This document shows, piece by piece, positions 48,465-62,300 of a stretch of DNA of 64,000 nt; the first letter of the stretch is position 1, and every line of letters begins with the position of its first letter. The DNA lies in contig NC_134662.1 in NCBI RefSeq assembly GCF_030463565.1, positions 5,929,001-5,993,000 on the forward strand. The letters are read 5' to 3'. Under the pieces are notes generated by a model. It was given only the letters and a program-made list of their open reading frames with translations, searched no databases and was not told where the DNA came from. Source of the DNA: Pelecanus crispus. Taxonomy: Eukaryota > Chordata > Aves > Pelecaniformes > Pelecanidae. The translations under genes were made by a program, and so were the position numbers.

Positions 48465-48500
48465 GGCGCCGCGGCAGCGGGCAGCGCCGCCCGCCCTCCG

Positions 48501-48546
48501 CCCCGGCCCCGGCCCCGGCCCCGGCCCCGGCCCCGGCCCCGGCCCC
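48501..48546 (-). repeat. GGGGCC hexanucleotide repeat, about 7.5 units, upstream of TMEM38A ATG
   Basis: The plus strand reads CCCCGG repeated about 7.5 times without interruption, which is (GGGGCC)n on the TMEM38A strand. It ends 36 nt before the TMEM38A start codon, so it probably lies in the 5' UTR. In the TMEM38A frame it reads Pro-Gly repeated. Confidence 0.93.
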
Positions 48547-48748
48547 GCCTCCGGAGGGACGTCCCGGGGCGCGGCCTCGCGTCGGAGGCGGCTGTGGCGG
48601 CGGCGGGAGGCGGGAGGCGTGAGCGGCGCAGCCCAGCCCAGCCCAGCCCAGGCCCCCGCGCTTCCCCCTCCCGCCGCCGCGGCCGGACGGTGCCGGGACC
48701 CGCAGCCCCCCCGCCCCTTCTCCCCCCGGCCCCGCCGCCGCCCCCAGG

Positions 48749-48758
48749 GCGCAGGCGC
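48749..48758. promoter_or_regulatory. NRF1-like site GCGCAGGCGC
   Basis: Exact match to the GCGCANGCGC core of the NRF1 consensus, 37 bp upstream of the SMIM7 ATG. The same decamer occurs in the MED26 upstream region (52915-52924). Confidence 0.5.
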
Positions 48759-48794
48759 CGCGCAGCGCCCGCCCTTTCCGCTTCCGCCACCGCC

Positions 48795-50524
<1,730 letters not shown>

Positions 50525-52560
50525 AAGTCATCCACAAACATGCCCGTTAACTTGGAAGAGACTTTTGGCTGGAAACATAACTTTTCTGTAAAGTAAAATA
50601 TTATAATGCTTTCAAAATACAGCCCTGGGATTGCGGCCTGTTCTTCGGTACAAGCTCCTAACGCGCTCAAGGGATGGGGCGCGTTCATCGTCTTCAGCCA
50701 GTCGTGTAATAATCCGGTGCATGCTGGTTCGCTTGCTGCCGGGGGCATTGAGCCTTTAGGCCCCTGAACCAAAATCTTCAAAGTCAAATCATTTCAACTT
50801 TACTGAAGTAAAGAGAACTTGAAATTGTTTTGCTAGGCTTAGAGTGCGGTGCAGGGTAGCATTGCAGCATGACTGAAGACCAGAGTCTTAAAACTCTGCA
50901 CCGTTAGTCGCTCCTGGCTCCCGATGTGTCTGCTAGTGTCACCATCGTCTAGGTTACCTGGAAGTCGCGCGTCTTGATTCTCATTTTTATAAAGAGCAAA
51001 GTATTGGTGTAACTCCTCGCTATTCCATTAAGTTTTGTTGGGCAAATAGAAACGGATGATTAAGAAAAATTGGATTCTCATCTTCCCGCTGTTTTTGCAA
51101 CAAAACGCTTTTTAAATTAAAATTTCAAAGATGAGATTTTTTTTTTTTTCTAAGCAATATGTAAGGGATTTTGAATAGGAAAAACAGCAACAATAATTCT
51201 GTAAGCCAATCCTAAGGAGTAATTTTGGAATAATCTTGGGTTTGGTTGAATGAAGTTGTTCTATTAAAGAGTAAAATATACGTATTTGATGCCGTGTTCA
51301 TTCTGTTACAGGAAAAATCAATTCAGTATTGGTGCATTTTGAGAAATTTTAACTGGTCTTGTAATTGTGTCTGTCATCTTGTGTTGTTTTTATTTATGTT
51401 AAGTTAGCTGCTTTGACCGGCAACTTTTCCTCAGCATCACTGGGATAATTTAAGAGAGTGTGCAGTGCTGGGTGTCTTTTAAATCAAACTAAACTATTAT
51501 TTGAGCTCCCTCAGCTTCAGTTTCTTTAGCTGACTGTTGAGAAGGAAAGAATTGTTTAAATCATTTAATAATAATCATTTAAATGATTCTGAGGCTCAGG
51601 TTTTAGCGAATACCTTGAATTTTATCTGGATGGGGTCGGGGAGTTGGGCACTTGCAGCAATTTTCTCATGTCATGTCTTTTGCATTACCTGAAGTTTTTA
51701 TGCTTTCTTTTGGGGAAGGATAGTTTGAGGAAAGACGCTTTGCTGTAAATGAACACAGAAAAAGGATTCTTCAAGTGTGGCTTGTCATGGCATCCAAACA
51801 AAATCCAGTGCTTTATATAGTTCTTGGAAAACATTTTCTCCCTGATACTTGTTAAACCAAGTCCTTCCCTGAAACGTGAAGGGAAGGGGTGGAAATGGCC
51901 GTCGCCGTCTGCGCGTGACCCGCTAGAGAGCCCCGGGCTCAGCACTGCAGCGCTTGGGCTCGGTTTTGAACTCGGGGGGGGGGGGGGGCGTTAATTCTTA
52001 CTCGGAAAAATGGTTGATCGCGTGCAGAACTGACATTCTGCTTTCTGAGCAACACTTGGAATACGGTGAATACAAGAAATCGAAGATGATCAAGCTCTAC
52101 TGGTAAAGAAACACAGACGATTTTATCACTCCATATAGATCATGTGGCTTAATAGCGTGCTGTCGCCTTCAGATTTCAGTTGTTCAAAAGAATAAAAGTT
52201 GTCATTCAGCTCCTAAGCTCCTCCTTAATACTTTGGAAAGCTTCAACGCCGGGCTGATGGCTTACCCGGTGTGGTGCAGGACGCGTTTTGCTGTGGGTTT
52301 GTTGTGCAGCTGCTCTCGTACCGAGCCCGTTTCTGTATTGTAAGCTGCTGGAAACCTGACTTGCTTTTTAATTGTGGTTTCTCCTGAATCGAGGAGGACA
52401 AGGGAGAAGGTAAATACGTCTTTATGAAGAACTATCTGTTCAGTTTTTGTAGGAGTAGTACTTTCCAGATTAACAGCTGGAAGTTTGTAATTGCTGCCTC
52501 ACCCCTTCTGAAAATAATAAAAATACGGAGTTCTGGCGCTTGGCAAAAACTTTTCGTCAT
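50525..52560 (+). other. SMIM7 3' UTR and SMIM7-MED26 intergenic region
   Basis: AT-rich with no coding exon seen. Candidate late poly(A) motif AATAAA near 52190. A G tract (15 G) lies at 51974-51988. Confidence 0.5.
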
Positions 52561-53258
52561 CGCCATTTTTTCCAGAGCACGTCTGGCCTTCTCACAAGTA
52601 AAAGGACGGCGTTACCTCCCCGCCAGCCTGCGGGGGGGCAGGCGGGGCTGCCTCGGGCCTGTCGCCCCGAGCGGCCATGCTCTGTCCCCGCGGGGGTCGG
52701 TCCCGTCGGGCGGCCGGGGGCAGCGCTGGCGGCAGGGCCCTCGGGGGCCGGCCCTGGGCCGGGCGCCGCGCTCGCCCCTCGCCCCTCTCCCCTGCGGGCC
52801 GGGCCCCGCGGCGGCCGCCCCGCTCCCGGCCCTCGCCCCGCTCCCGGCCCTCGCCCCGCCATCGCCCCGCCGCGCGCGTCCCCCCCGCCCCGCGCAGCCG
52901 CGGCCGGGCGCACTGCGCAGGCGCGCTGCCTGCCCGCCGGTGCGTGCGGAGCGGCGTCAGGGGCGCGCCGTGCGTCGCGGCGTCGGGCGGGTCCCAGGGT
53001 GCCCTGCGCGGGGCTGGCTCCTGCCCGCAGTTGAGTTCGGCCCCGAGCGGAACGGTCGGGCCCGGCCCGGTCGCGCCGTCGCGGTCCCCCCCGCGCCCCG
53101 CCGCCAGCGCCGCCGCCCCCGCCTCAGCGGGGGAGCGAACATGCGACTCCGGCTCCCCGAGGAGGCCGCCGCCGGCGAGTGAGGAGCCGCCGCCCCGGCC
53201 CGGCCTGGCACCCGCCGCCCGCCCGCCCCGGCCGCAGCCGCCCCGCTTCGCCCAGGCA
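52560..53258 (+). promoter_or_regulatory. MED26: MED26 CpG-island promoter and 5' UTR
   Basis: An abrupt rise in GC and CpG density directly upstream of the MED26 start codon, without a TATA box. It has an exact NRF1 core GCGCAGGCGC at 52915-52924 and a short duplicated GCCCCGCTCCCGGCCCTC block near 52820-52860. Confidence 0.6.
53141..53182 (+). other. Upstream ORF of 13 codons ahead of MED26
   Basis: An ATG in CGAACATGC context opens MRLRLPEEAAAGE and stops at 53182, 76 nt before the MED26 ATG. If the transcript starts above 53141, this could lower MED26 translation. Whether it lies within the transcript cannot be read from sequence. Confidence 0.35.
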
Positions 53259-53333
53259 ATGACAGCGGCTCCGGCCCCCTCCCCGCAGCAGATCAGGGAC
53301 CGGCTGCTGCAGGCCATCGACCCGCAGAGCAAC
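53259..53333 (+). CDS. MED26: MED26 first coding exon (Mediator subunit 26, N-terminus)
   Basis: The exon encodes MTAAPAPSPQQIRDRLLQAI plus DPQSN and ends in a strong donor AAC|GTGAGTA. This is the known N-terminus of MED26 (human MTAAPASPQQIRDRLLQAID). It begins the TFIIS N-terminal (LW-type) domain, which in this protein contacts TFIID and the super elongation complex. MED26 joins a subset of Mediator complexes that promote elongation. The second exon, expected to start with RNMVAVLEVISSLEKYP-like sequence, is not in the window. The gene therefore runs off the right edge. In human MED26 also neighbours SMIM7. Confidence 0.95.
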
Positions 53334-56300
53334 GTGAGTACGGCCCGCCGGGCCGCGGGGCTCCCGTGCCGGCAGCGCGGGGACGCCGACCGTGGGCCGC
53401 CGCCGCCGCGGCCCCGCGCAGCCGCCCGCCCGCCCGCCCGGGGCTGCCGCCCCGCCGTCCCCCGCCGCTGTCCGAGGGGGCGCCGGGGCCGCGCGTCCGC
53501 CGCCGGGCCTCCCGCCGGGACCGCGGCTGCGGCCGGGCTCCTCCCCGGCCACCGGAAGCCTCCGCTGCGGGCGGTAGCGGGGAGCTCCCCGGCGCCCTGC
53601 CCGCCCGGGGTCCCGCTGCCAGCGGCGCCTCGCCGCCCGCTCCCCCGGGCCGGGACCGCGGGGCCGCCCCGGCGCTGGCACCGGAGGCCTCTCCCCTCCT
53701 GCCCGGGGGCCGCGTCCGCCCCCCCAGCCCCCGCCGCGCCGCCCGCCGCCGCCGCACGGCACCCCCCGGGGCCCGGCCGGCGCTGCCCGGCCATGCGGCG
53801 TGCGGCCCGGCCGCCTCCCGACGCCAGGCCGCGGCTCGGGCGCGGCCTGCAGGGGGCTCTGGGCCGGGCTCCGCCGCCGCTCGCCGGGAGCTTCCGCGGC
53901 GCCCACCTGTCCTGGGGGGCCCCGGGAGGGCCGCGGCGGAGCCCTCGGGGCTCGGGAGCCGCTCCGGCACCGAGCATCCCCGGTCTTCGCTTTTATCCGC
54001 TCCCGCAGCGCGCTGATGAGCTTACCCGCTGCTTCTGGGATGTAGCGTAAGCGCAGGAGCCGGCGTGCGTTTTACCTGTGAGTGGCCGTAGCGTTTAAGT
54101 GGCGGTTATCCAAAGTATCATTTACTGCTTTTAAGGGTTTTTTTGGCACGCTAAAGCCGTTCTCCGCCTAGGCGTTTGTTACCGTGAGAGGACTGCAGAG
54201 CCTGCGATCTGTCAGGGTTTTGAGCCTGAGATCGCAGGGTCAGCGCAGCAGGACGCAAAGGTGGGTCTGCCTCGGCCATCTGCAGTTCGTGGGGGCAGCT
54301 GCGGGTGCGTCAGGCCGAGCGCACGCACGGGTGTGCCGCTGCAGCAGGCTGGGGATGTGAAATGGTATTTTGCTTCTGTCAGACCTGCTTCAGTCTGAAC
54401 AAGCGGGGTTTTTTTTGTAACAGACCTGTATTGAAGTCTTAAAGTAGCTAATAAAGTTATTGCTGTCTGGAAGCATTCTGGAGTGGCCCGCACGTGACGT
54501 GAAAACCGAAGGAAAATCACCCTGACCTTGTAGCTTCTTCAGTAATCCCCTGTGATGTGCATTTGTCACGAGCTGCAATATTACACGTTCGAGTAACAGT
54601 AATGAATTGTAATGGTAATTGTGGGCTTTTAAATGTCAGTTGTTTGAGTTTGCCGTACTTTAACGTGGATCTCGCTGAAATGCCAGTTAGTACACTTCAG
54701 GAATTTTGTTTGCTCAGAGTTCTCTTTTTGTGGCTGCAAATTTTTCACTTTACATTAGACCGAGCATCAACCTGGCTTAATAGAATTCTAACAGATCTCC
54801 GGTTTCTTTTAACATCCCAGCTGTTGGCAGCACTGGTTACCCGCTGCTGGTGTTACTTTCTAAAACACTGTGGCTGTGTGGAATTAAGCAGCCAGGAGAT
54901 ATATTGCGTGATGGATGCTTTTCTCTTTCTCCACACGTCAATGTTACATTATGCTGCCAAGGTGCTTGCAGTTCGGTTGTGATGAGGGGGACCAGAAGTA
55001 ACCAGGCAGCTGTCTGCGAGGGGAAGTTAGAGCATCAGCCAGGAGCTCTGCTCGGCTTCCAGCAGGTCAGTAGACCCATAAGCTGAGGAGTAATGTATGT
55101 TAAATTATAATTCTACATACTTGATACTTATCCAGGGCAATAATTGGTGGCAGAAAAATCAGCCCATTGTTTAGCAATGCCTGTAGGCAGGGGGCCGTCT
55201 TCCATTTTAACCTTTTCTTCGAAGGAGAGCAGAGGTGGTGTAGTTGAGGTTCGTTGTGCAGGCTTAGATCTCGGACTCATTTTCTCCAGAGCACATAGAA
55301 TATATGGTAAACAATCGACAAATCTACCTGTCGTGCCATTTTCACGAAGGGAGGAAAAACTTAAATTTTGAACCTGCTTAAAAGCAGGTTCTGAATTTAA
55401 TGTCACTTGGGCACCTGCGTAAAAGTGTAAGAAAATGTTCTGATGTTTTCCCGTAGGAAGAAGTCGATGCAGCTACGATGCTGCACTTGCTGGTACTCAA
55501 TGGAAAACTCCAACTACTTTCTTCTGGCTTTTAGAATCTTCTCCAAAAAGAAGTGGTTGCATTCAAACATACAGCATTCATTATTGTGATTGACTTCCTT
55601 GTTTACCAAGGAAAGTCAGGCTTTGAGGCCTGGATTTCATTCAGGCTTTTCAATATAATTGTCGGTGTGTGTATGTGCGTGTTTCTGGAGAGGGGAGAGG
55701 GTGAAAGCTGCACTAATATTGTCAGGTGTGCAAAAACCAGTCCAGTTTTGTGAGGTTGAGGAGGAGGATGCGGTTCTTTATAGTGCTGTACTGTGGGGCG
55801 CTGGAAATTTAAGCTTCACTGGTCTGTTCTCTAATACGAGCTGTTTCTCCACTGTGGATATTCATTCCAGTGTAGCTGTAAGGGTCTTTGTGGTATATAC
55901 AGATCTTGGTTACCTCTGAGGTCCTGCCTTAAATTAAAAGAAAATAAATAGAGAGATAAGTTTCCCTACCTGTGGTGAGTGGAAGTGATCAAAATAACCT
56001 TTTCCCTGAGTTTTCAGAACCTACATGCTTTTTTTTGAGAAATCATCTTCTCTGCCAATTGTTTGTCTTTGTTTTAACTGCTCCATCAAGCCCTGCTGAC
56101 TCAGGAGCAATGTTTTAATTGTACACATGCATGTAGCACTTGAGACCTCTTCTAGTAATTGCTGCAGAATATATTTATAACTTAGTTTCACACACTTAGT
56201 TGGGAATTTACATGGGTAACCTCTATTTCAAAGGAGACCTATAAGAAACAAGCTATTTAAAAAAAAATTACATCATCTTGGAAGCCACCCGGGATGCCTG

Positions 56301-59300
56301 GTATTATGTCTTCATTTATTCAGCCTTTTCCCCTCGAAAAAACATATGGGCAAACTACTTCTGGTACACGACTTAAACACTAAGTATCAACATCAGTTTC
56401 CTTCCAAAGCGTGTGCGTTAGCGAGAACATACCGAGACTCGTGTTGGAGGAAAGCAGGAATTTACTGGTATCACCCACAACGACAGGTAATACGACTTTC
56501 TTGCAGGAAAATCCTTTTCCTGAAGAACCGTGTAGAAACAGTAACTGGAGGAGAGTGTCCGAGGCCTTATTGTAGCAGTTGTGTGAGGTCTTACAGGGGA
56601 GATACTCCTTGGTTCTGGTAGAAGGAACGCTTTTCCCTTTGGGCTCGGTGTGCGGAGAAACCGCCTCTTCCACCAAGCAGAACACCTTCGCCTTGTTAAG
56701 TCGTGCTCTGTACTCTTCAGGGAATTTATTACCTGATGTCAGGAATAATGAGATCTGTTAGTTTTTGCTCTGTGGGAAAGCCTGTCGTTTCCAACTGGCT
56801 GTTAGAATTGTGCTTTTAATTGTGCAATGAAATGGTTCCTCATCCATACATCCATATGTAACAATCTTTTCCTGATTTTAAATATTAGACAATAATTTCA
56901 TTATTTGCCATTAATACCTTTCTGTGATGCAAACCTAGCTTTGGTTTGAGTAGCAGCCTGTTAATGCGCTCACTGTGTGGTTGGAGTTGATTGTAAATCA
57001 GGCTGCCATTCATGCAGTATCTCAGTTGCCCTTGCTGCTCAGACCTTCAGGAGAGGTCCGTGATCTGACTTATTATAAATAAATTGGTCCATGTGTTGTA
57101 ATATGTTCAGTGCGTTGGCCTGGGGTGGTCTTCCAGTTGACGCATGAGTTGCATAGTTAAAGATGCTTCCGTGGCTGCTTTCTGTATTGATTGCCTTACC
57201 AAAGTCCTAGAAACAAAAGCCTGTATCATTGGTGATAAATACGCTTTCTAGAATTGAGTTTAAAAAGGAGGCGAGAAGGTGCCAGGCACTGCTGTAATAA
57301 TATAAATGTAGAGTGGAGGGAAGACGGTGGTTCACTTCGGGAGGGTCTTGGACATTTCTTTGGGCGCAGGGAAGCGTTACATGTGGGCGAGAGTAGACTA
57401 GGCAAGGCTTTTGCTTTAGCTTTATCCTTTTCTGTGAGGCCTTAATAAGCTTATCAGTTTTGAGGAAGCTGCAGTGTGCAAAGAGGCTGGAACCTGTCGT
57501 ACCTCTCACCGTTTTTGTTTATTTCCTTATTGTAGCTCGCCTTGTTTCAAGTAGTACCGTATTTTGTGCGTCAAGGCAGAGCACTGTGTTTCAGGTGCGT
57601 GGTGAAGCGTGCGGGTGGTTGTGGCATTTCCGAAGGCATAGGGCCTGAAGTGTCGTTGCTGTGCGAGTCCTGGGTTCCGGATAAAGATTTGGGCCTGTTG
57701 CAGTTAAGTCCCATAGTATTCAGTTTCTTCATAATTCTCAATAACCTTAAATGAGAGTAACTGCTTTTTTTGATGCTCTGCATTGTAAACAGCTGGATAC
57801 ACTTGAGTTCACCTTTCTGAGGGTGGTGGTATAGTTAGTTTCTTGGCCTTGCTTTGCAGCTTGCCTGTCCACCTCTGTCCAAACAAGGTTTTTCTGCTTA
57901 GTGGAAGCGCACTCCAACAGTGCCTGCGATGCTTCCGTAGATACTGAGCTTAACTTGTCCGAGTTAGCACTTGCCCGGTGAGTTGCCTGTAGAGTCGTGG
58001 TCAATTTGTTACTGGTGTCGGTACTAGTACTTTTTGAGCGGGTTGGGGGTGGGGGGTGTTAAAAACTTTTCACTTGTACGGTACCCCTTGCAGCAGTGAG
58101 ACCATTACAAAAGTTTGAGGCTGCTAAGACAAAATCTGGGAAAACAGAAGTAGCAGGGAGTTTGGGTTGAGGGCTCAAAGCAAGGGGACTGTCAAATTGC
58201 CTTTCTATTGTTAATTCCTTGAAACTCCACAGGTTGCAGTGATGATGGCAGTAGTCATTTGCTCTTAAGTTGTAATTTGAGTGTTTGTTTCGGCAGCAGT
58301 GACAATTTAAATAACACCCACTTCTTATTCCTGCTACACACACCCATTTTATGTGTGCCAGTGCAACTATTTGCAGGATCATGTGGTGAACTAAAGTGGG
58401 GAATTGATCGGGGTTTCAAAAAGAAAAGATATCTTTTTTTTCCAGGTAGTTTTTGATGTTGCTCAATTACCTGATAAAACTTCTGGTGCATCACTAACAG
58501 TACTGGCACAGGTTTGGCAGCGCAATTGGGGGTTAAAGGGTTTAAATAAGTACGGAAGCCGAAAAACGGAGTGCTGTTTGTTTCCTCGTGCTTCCCTGCT
58601 GCCTTAGCAGGCTGGCTTGGGACCTCCTAGGAAAGAGGCCTGCGTTGCCCGTGGAAGTTAACCGTGCCTGTGTTTTGAGGTGAGAGTGACTGCCTTACGG
58701 TCACATTTCATTTGCAGAGGTTTTATTGTCACTGTCGCTTGTGTGTGGTTCAGAGGTGTCTGGAACCGTACCCTGTGCTCGTTGCAATGCAGTAATGCAC
58801 GGGCTTGGCACGTGTTCCTGGGAGAAAGGCTGGGAAACTTCTTCATGGACATCCAGGAGGATGCTCCCGAGTAGTGAGCTTTGCAACTCAAGAGTAAACC
58901 ACCTTACGCTAAAGGCTGTGTGGCCCATGCTCCAAATAATCAAAAATTGACTTGGCTTAAACTGGCGTGCTGGCACCAGCTGAAGCTGCCAAGGGAGCCG
59001 CACCCGGCGGGAGAGCTGCTGTCATCCCTGTCCGCTTCCCCACCTCCAGCCGCACGTTCCTGTGCCCTCCCTGGCACTGCCCCTGCCCTGGGAACTCACC
59101 TGCCCAAATCCTGCCTGAAAGGGGGCTCGTCCAGGGCCTCTTTCCCTGCCCTGGCTCATCCGGGCTCGGGGAGGTGGTAGCTTTGGCACAGAGCAGCAGC
59201 TGGGGGAGCGTGTGCGGCAAGGGGAGGTGGCGGGGGGGTAGTGGCAGCCGTGAGCGGTACAAGCTCAAGCTGTTGGAGAGCAGCACCCTCCAGCCAGACA

Positions 59301-62300
59301 CCCCTCGGTTTGTCAGGTTGTTTCACGGAAGGGGATCAGGCTTTTCAAATCCAAACGATAAAACTTTGCAGCAAGTAGCTGCCTGCAGACGCTATAGCAT
59401 GGATCCTTGGTGAGAGATGAACACTTTGGTCGCTCAGAGGCTGGAGGGAGGAAGCGCTGGAAGGGAAATAACCAATCTAACACATTTTTCTTGAGGTAAC
59501 CATGAAGCAGTTTACTGAATGGAGGAGACAACTTTTTGTAGGTAGAATGAACATCAGGAATAATCTCTGACAAGGCACCATGAACCACAGCGTGGAAAAG
59601 ACAGCTGATGTGTAAGATGCGCATCCCTCCAGGAGAGGTGTGCTAACGCAAACGTCCCAAACAGCAAAGAACTGGAGGCTGCGGTTTCCCAACTTGCTCT
59701 GGCTTGGGGCAGCTGTGTTCCTGCGGCCGCTGGTGTTCACCGGCGACCTTGCGTTAAGCCATGTCGGTGCGTGTTGGCACACAATTAACCCAAGAAAGCA
59801 GGGAGCTGAGCACGGGGTCCCGGAACGGCTGGAGCTGGTGTGGGGCGGGCACGGGGTGCAGCTGGATCAGCCCCTGCTGCCGAGGCGCTGCAGCTTGGCA
59901 CGGGCATGGGTGGGAGGGAAAGTATTTGCTGCCAAAAGCTCCCGAGTGGGGAGAGACCCAGTCTGTGCCTTAGAAAATAGGAAGGCCTTCAGCTTAGCCC
60001 GTCCTTCAGAAGCCTGGACCTGGGATAGAAACTCCAACGGGTCGTTCGTTAGGGTTTTGTACAATAAGGTGAGGGTGAGCCCAGTTTAGGAGTGCGTAAG
60101 GTGTGGGTTGTTGCATCTCTTCAGGGTTTTTGGTATGGCCATATGACACAACAGCGCTGTCATCCTGGCAACTTTGGCTCCCGATCAAAGTAGTTTCAGA
60201 GCAGCTGAAGCTTTTTCTCCCAGTACCCTGTGAGGGGAGAGCCTTTTCCAGTTTCTTCAAGGAGCTGCTGCAGTTGAACAAGTAGAGCTTTCTTTTTTCA
60301 GGAACCACGAAAGTTTCAGGATAGGGAAAGAAGGAATTGATTCTGCCTGCTGTGGAAATTTGATGTTAATTAAGAAGCACTTCATTTAAGGCATAGTTAC
60401 TCTAATATATTAGATTTTGAGTTAAAATTAATGTCAGTATAGTTTTTATAAAAAAAACCACGTCTGTTTTGGCTGATAATGCTTTACTGCTATCTCGTCT
60501 CGCCCATTTTGTGGTTGGTGATAAATTCAAATGAACTTTCTTCGGTCTGTATAACATGGTATGATGTGGCCCCACTTATGCACTTGGACTTTAAAGAAAT
60601 ATTTAAGGCAAAGGTAAGTACATTGCATTCAGTTTAATGTAAATGTGGGTTTGTTTATTCAGTATTCTAACAGCTAAATTATTCTTTCTGCAAGTAATTC
60701 ATGCTTTTGGTGTTTGGAACAATATTTAAGTGCTAGCAAATTGCTTTAATTTGAGGTACAATCTGCTAAACTTAACAGCGTGTCAGTGTTTTCTGGGGCA
60801 TGGCTTTCATGGGGCAGTGGTGCATGCTTAAGTGTGATTGTTAATATCAAAGTATACAATTTTCAGCATGTCCAAACAGTCGGTGGTAGAAATTTCTATT
60901 GAGGAATCACTGGAAGGAAATTAGTAATTAGTTCTGTTTTACTGAACAAAGTGGTTTTCTAACATAGCAGTTGGGGAGGAGAGGAATCCTACGTCCAAGT
61001 CTGTCTGTGGTGTTCAGCAACGTACTCAACTGGGTGTATTTTGAAACTTTGTGCTGTGAAGATGATTGTGCAGAGGAGGAAGTCTTGTCTAAGAGTGACA
61101 GCCAGCACTTTTGTGGGGCTGCTTTCTCACATACTGTTTTCATGCAGAATCAGCTCGCAGAGTATTATGATTATGCTGCAGGTCTAAATGGATTTATTTT
61201 TATAAGGAGTGGAGAACTTCTGAAGCCCGGGTTTTTCCCAAGGTGGTGATGCACATTCATAACTTCAGCGAACGAACTCCCAGCGCACGTACAACCAGCT
61301 CTTGAGTTTCTGTAACTCGAGTTGTCACTTAAGCGGAGCTCTTTCAGCTGGGTAGCATGGTCAGTATGTAACGCTCGTGCTGCGTAAATTAATTGCATGG
61401 GAAGGAACATGGAATTTTTATGTTTGTATACAAGTTGTCATCCTGAAAGTTCCAGAAAAACCTATACCTCAATATTATGGTCTACCCTTGGAGAAACTGC
61501 AGTTGATTCTCGAATAGAGTTGAGCATAGAGATGGAAGAGAAGATGCAAGAGGTGATGCTTCGAATGCATTTGCAAAGGCGGGCTGCCTGCAGCTTGTGT
61601 GCTTACGCACACTGGTGAAGAATCTGACTGCATCACGACAGCTCGGTCTCTGTTGTCGTGTGTGGAAGGCTTTCAGTCTATCAAAGTACGAGCTATCGGG
61701 GTTTGACTTTGCGTAGTATTTTCTTCACTGGACTGGCTAAACCAGGCTGCCAAGGGGCTTAAGCATCAGTGGGGCTTTCTTAGGTGGAAATAATGAAGTT
61801 TTTTACTGCTAGATTAGAAATAACTAGCGCCTGGTTTCAGCTTCCTGAGTGTTCTGTGTTTAAATATAAATAAACTGCTGATGGGGTACTGAGTTCTTTT
61901 GTCCTGTCGTGATCGCACTGGGCGATATGCTCTGGAGCAGAGCTGGTCTTAAAGTAAAGCAGCCCTCCAACTTGTACGCTCTGGGGTGGAAGGTGGTGTG
62001 CTTGCAGTTCTCTGGGGAGGATTTTTCTCCCCATCACCCCCCCAGCCAAAGGTAGAAAACTCATTTTGTTTCTAAGTAGCTGCTAATGATTGTGCCGCTG
62101 ATTGGAATGGCCGAGCATTCTCGGCTGATTATCAGGGGGTCATCGCTTCCCAACACGCTGTGTTCTCCTGAGGGCCTGCACGGTCTTCAGAGAATGGAGA
62201 TACTTGGAAATGGGTGACTGGCAGCAGCGTTTTGTCTAGAATTTGGTGAGCAGTAATTCTAGGAGATGGGTAAATGGATTTCAATTTTTTTTGCATATCC

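Larger units (their letters stand above)
48465..48794. promoter_or_regulatory. Shared bidirectional CpG-island promoter of TMEM38A and SMIM7
   Basis: The two start codons face away from each other, 330 bp apart, in continuous CpG-rich sequence without a TATA box. It contains an exact NRF1 core (GCGCAGGCGC) at 48749-48758 and a GGGGCC repeat on the TMEM38A side. Human TMEM38A and SMIM7 are also head to head. Confidence 0.7.

Noticed and set aside
52592-53977. Open frames above 450 codons on both strands around MED26 exon 1
   Set aside because: Low-complexity Ala/Pro/Arg/Gly translation of a CpG island. Only the 25 codons at 53259-53333 match a known protein.
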